From assembly GCF_030767025.1 (NCBI RefSeq), contig NZ_JASITE010000025.1, forward strand, positions 1 through 64,000: a DNA stretch of 64,000 bases. The letters run 5' to 3'. Positions 62,379 through 64,000 of this stretch are shown piece after piece; position 1 is the stretch's first letter, and each line of letters begins with the position of its first letter. The position numbers and the translations under genes were made by a program. This DNA comes from Nocardia sp. CC227C. Lineage in GTDB: Bacteria; Actinomycetota; Actinomycetes; Mycobacteriales; Mycobacteriaceae. A model generated the notes under the pieces. That model searched no databases. It was not told where the DNA came from and saw only the letters and a list, made by a program, of their open reading frames with translations.

Positions 62379-64000
62379 ATGAATGCGGTGGCGACCATCG
62401 ACTTCGACCGCGAGTACGCGGCCATCGTGGCGCGGCTGGAGGCCAACCGGCTGGCGCGGACCCGGCCGCCGCTGGTGCGGCTCTGGGACGGCGACTGGAT
62501 ACTGCGCGGCCAGGTCGCGCACACCTATTCGGCGTCCTTCCAAGAGGTGGACGCCGAGACCGGCATCGGCAAACTCGAGCTGCCCGAGGACTACTACCTG
62601 TCGCGCTGGATCATCGATCACGACAGTCGGCCGAACAAGAACATCCACGTCACGGTCGACAAGGACGGGGTGCGCTGGTCGGGGCGGATGGAGTCCTACG
62701 AGATCGAGAAGAATCCCGAGGGCTTGACGCTGGTGCGGGTGCTCTTCAAGCACGACTACGAGGAGTTCAAGCATATTGTCTGCTGGAGCAATCCCTTCCT
62801 GCCCGCCGAGGTACAGTTCCCGCGCCTGTGGTTGATGTTCGGTCCGGCCAAGTGGGCGTTGAAACTCACGCTGCTGGTGAACATCATGCGGTTGGAGTCG
62901 TCGGCGTGGATGCTGCCCGACGATCCCATGGACCCCACGCAGTGGTTCAACTTCGACCAGTCCACCTGGTCGATGGTGGTCAAACCACTGAAGATCGAGG
63001 ACGACAATTCGCCCTTCGCGGTGGTGTACTCGCGATTCAGGGATTTTCACACCGTCGCCAAGAACATTCTGGCCGACGGGCAGCTGACCCCGACGTTCCG
63101 GCGCTATCTCGACGGTGACGAACCGCCGTGGCCCGGTGCGAATCTGCGGCACGGCTGCTTGGTCATCGACATCGAGGACAAGTCCGGGTGGACGAGTGAA
63201 ACCTCCTTCGGGGGAAACCTTTTCACCGGACTGGTGCGGGCGGTGACCAATATCGCCTCCGACGGCTACACCGAGAACGTCGATGTCATCGACGATCCCG
63301 CGTTCCCCGACGAGTACTACCAGCCGGGATGGAAGGGCACCATGCCGTCCGCGCCCGGCATCGTGTACCGGGAGACCAAACGCAACGGCATCGTCTCCTC
63401 CGGCTTCGTCAGCCGTCCCGCCACCGACGTCCAGGTGGTGACCGGCGGGCACAGCATGCCCGGTGTGAACGAGTTGATCAGCGCCTCGATCCAGATGGCG
63501 GGCGACCTGATTGCCGCCATGATCGGGATTCCCCCGGTCGGCGGCGCGGCGGACGCGCTACTGCAACCGCTGTACGAGGACACCATCCTGGCGTGGATGG
63601 CGTGGAAATCGCCCGCGCGAGCGCAGCAGCTCGGGTGGTCGCATTACCACGAGGGTCTGGGCAGCGCCTCCGATCAGGCGTACACGCTGTCGTCGATCAT
63701 CACCCTGCGTGCCAAGCTGTGGGCCACCCGTGAGCAGATCGCGCACCGGCTCGACATCGCCGACGGCGCACCGTGGTTGGTCGGGCAGCGCGGCAAGGGG
63801 CACTTCTACGTCGGCGACCGGATCGGGTCCACGGTCAAAGGCGCGCCCAAGGGCAAGATCTACGTCGACCGCGTCTCCGAGGCGACCCTGTCGTGGAGTC
63901 GCGATACCGCGCCGACGTGGGCGATCACCATCGGGCAGCGTGAACCGGAGGACCCGGTCGCCAAGGCGCTGGAGCAGATTCAGGAATTGTTCGGCATCGC
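62379..64000 (+). CDS. Siphovirus Gp37-like minor tail protein, cut by window end
   Basis: 540 residues are visible with no stop before 64000. The N-terminus (PPLVRLWDGDWILRGQV) and the repeated beta pattern resemble the ReqiPepy6 Gp37-like family, common next to the distal tail gene in actinobacterial phages. It probably forms part of the tail tip. The ATG at 62379 follows GAGG by 8 nt, and GTG 62370 is an alternative. Confidence 0.65.
   Translation, partial: MNAVATIDFDREYAAIVARLEANRLARTRPPLVRLWDGDWILRGQVAHTYSASFQEVDAETGIGKLELPEDYYLSRWIIDHDSRPNKNIHVTVDKDGVRWSGRMESYEIEKNPEGLTLVRVLFKHDYEEFKHIVCWSNPFLPAEVQFPRLWLMFGPAKWALKLTLLVNIMRLESSAWMLPDDPMDPTQWFNFDQSTWSMVVKPLKIEDDNSPFAVVYSRFRDFHTVAKNILADGQLTPTFRRYLDGDEPPWPGANLRHGCLVIDIEDKSGWTSETSFGGNLFTGLVRAVTNIASDGYTENVDVIDDPAFPDEYYQPGWKGTMPSAPGIVYRETKRNGIVSSGFVSRPATDVQVVTGGHSMPGVNELISASIQMAGDLIAAMIGIPPVGGAADALLQPLYEDTILAWMAWKSPARAQQLGWSHYHEGLGSASDQAYTLSSIITLRAKLWATREQIAHRLDIADGAPWLVGQRGKGHFYVGDRIGSTVKGAPKGKIYVDRVSEATLSWSRDTAPTWAITIGQREPEDPVAKALEQIQELFGI

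Overview
The window is high-GC actinobacterial DNA. Gene content and order point to Nocardia or a close relative in the Mycobacteriales. Many genes match, in recognisable order, the Mycobacterium tuberculosis stretch from about Rv0338c to Rv0385: an Fe-S oxidoreductase, the IniR regulator with iniB-iniA-iniC, dnaK-grpE-dnaJ1-hspR, flavohemoglobin, clpB, pyrE, a SPOUT methyltransferase, a GH76-like protein, a DedA protein and fba. Relative to that genome, the part from flavohemoglobin to fba runs in reverse order. That comparison is from memory, not from a search.

Layout. 1-6400: 5' end of a membrane Fe-S oxidoreductase, a small secreted protein, a 37-codon ORF, an NRDE-family protein and two tandem secreted S1 proteases. 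6500-18850: cell-envelope stress region. A three-gene leftward operon (membrane-anchored Hsp70-fold protein, IniR-type ATPase/LuxR regulator, second membrane-anchored protein) faces iniB-iniA-iniC, a repetitive Ala/Gly protein and two dynamin-like GTPases. 18880-21260: small unknown genes, an HhH-GPD glycosylase-like gene and a decayed ORF. 21320-25560: the DnaK chaperone operon with an HspR (HAIR) operator, which recurs before clpB at 30480. 26000-29180: three flavohemoglobin-related oxidoreductases. 29325-51640: mostly housekeeping genes, with a two-component system and an EmbR-like regulator at the end.

51740-64000 is accessory: a VapBC toxin-antitoxin pair, a tandemly duplicated array of small lipoprotein genes with conserved leader structures, and a siphovirus-type tail module. 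The tail module comprises a tail terminator, major tail protein, frameshifted assembly chaperones, tape measure protein, distal tail protein and a Gp37-like minor tail protein cut by the window end. No terminase, portal, capsid or integrase lies between the chromosomal genes and the first tail gene, so this edge could belong to a headless tail particle or to a rearranged prophage. The first third of the tape measure protein is about 26 copies of a 15-residue repeat.

The region most likely to repay study is 52400-64000. The duplicated blocks repeat a lipoprotein gene, its hairpin leader, a tiny ORF with a strong ribosome binding site, and a decayed 5' fragment of the first tail gene. The IniR/Hsp70-fold operon opposite iniBAC is second. 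No tRNA, rRNA, CRISPR array or insertion sequence was seen.
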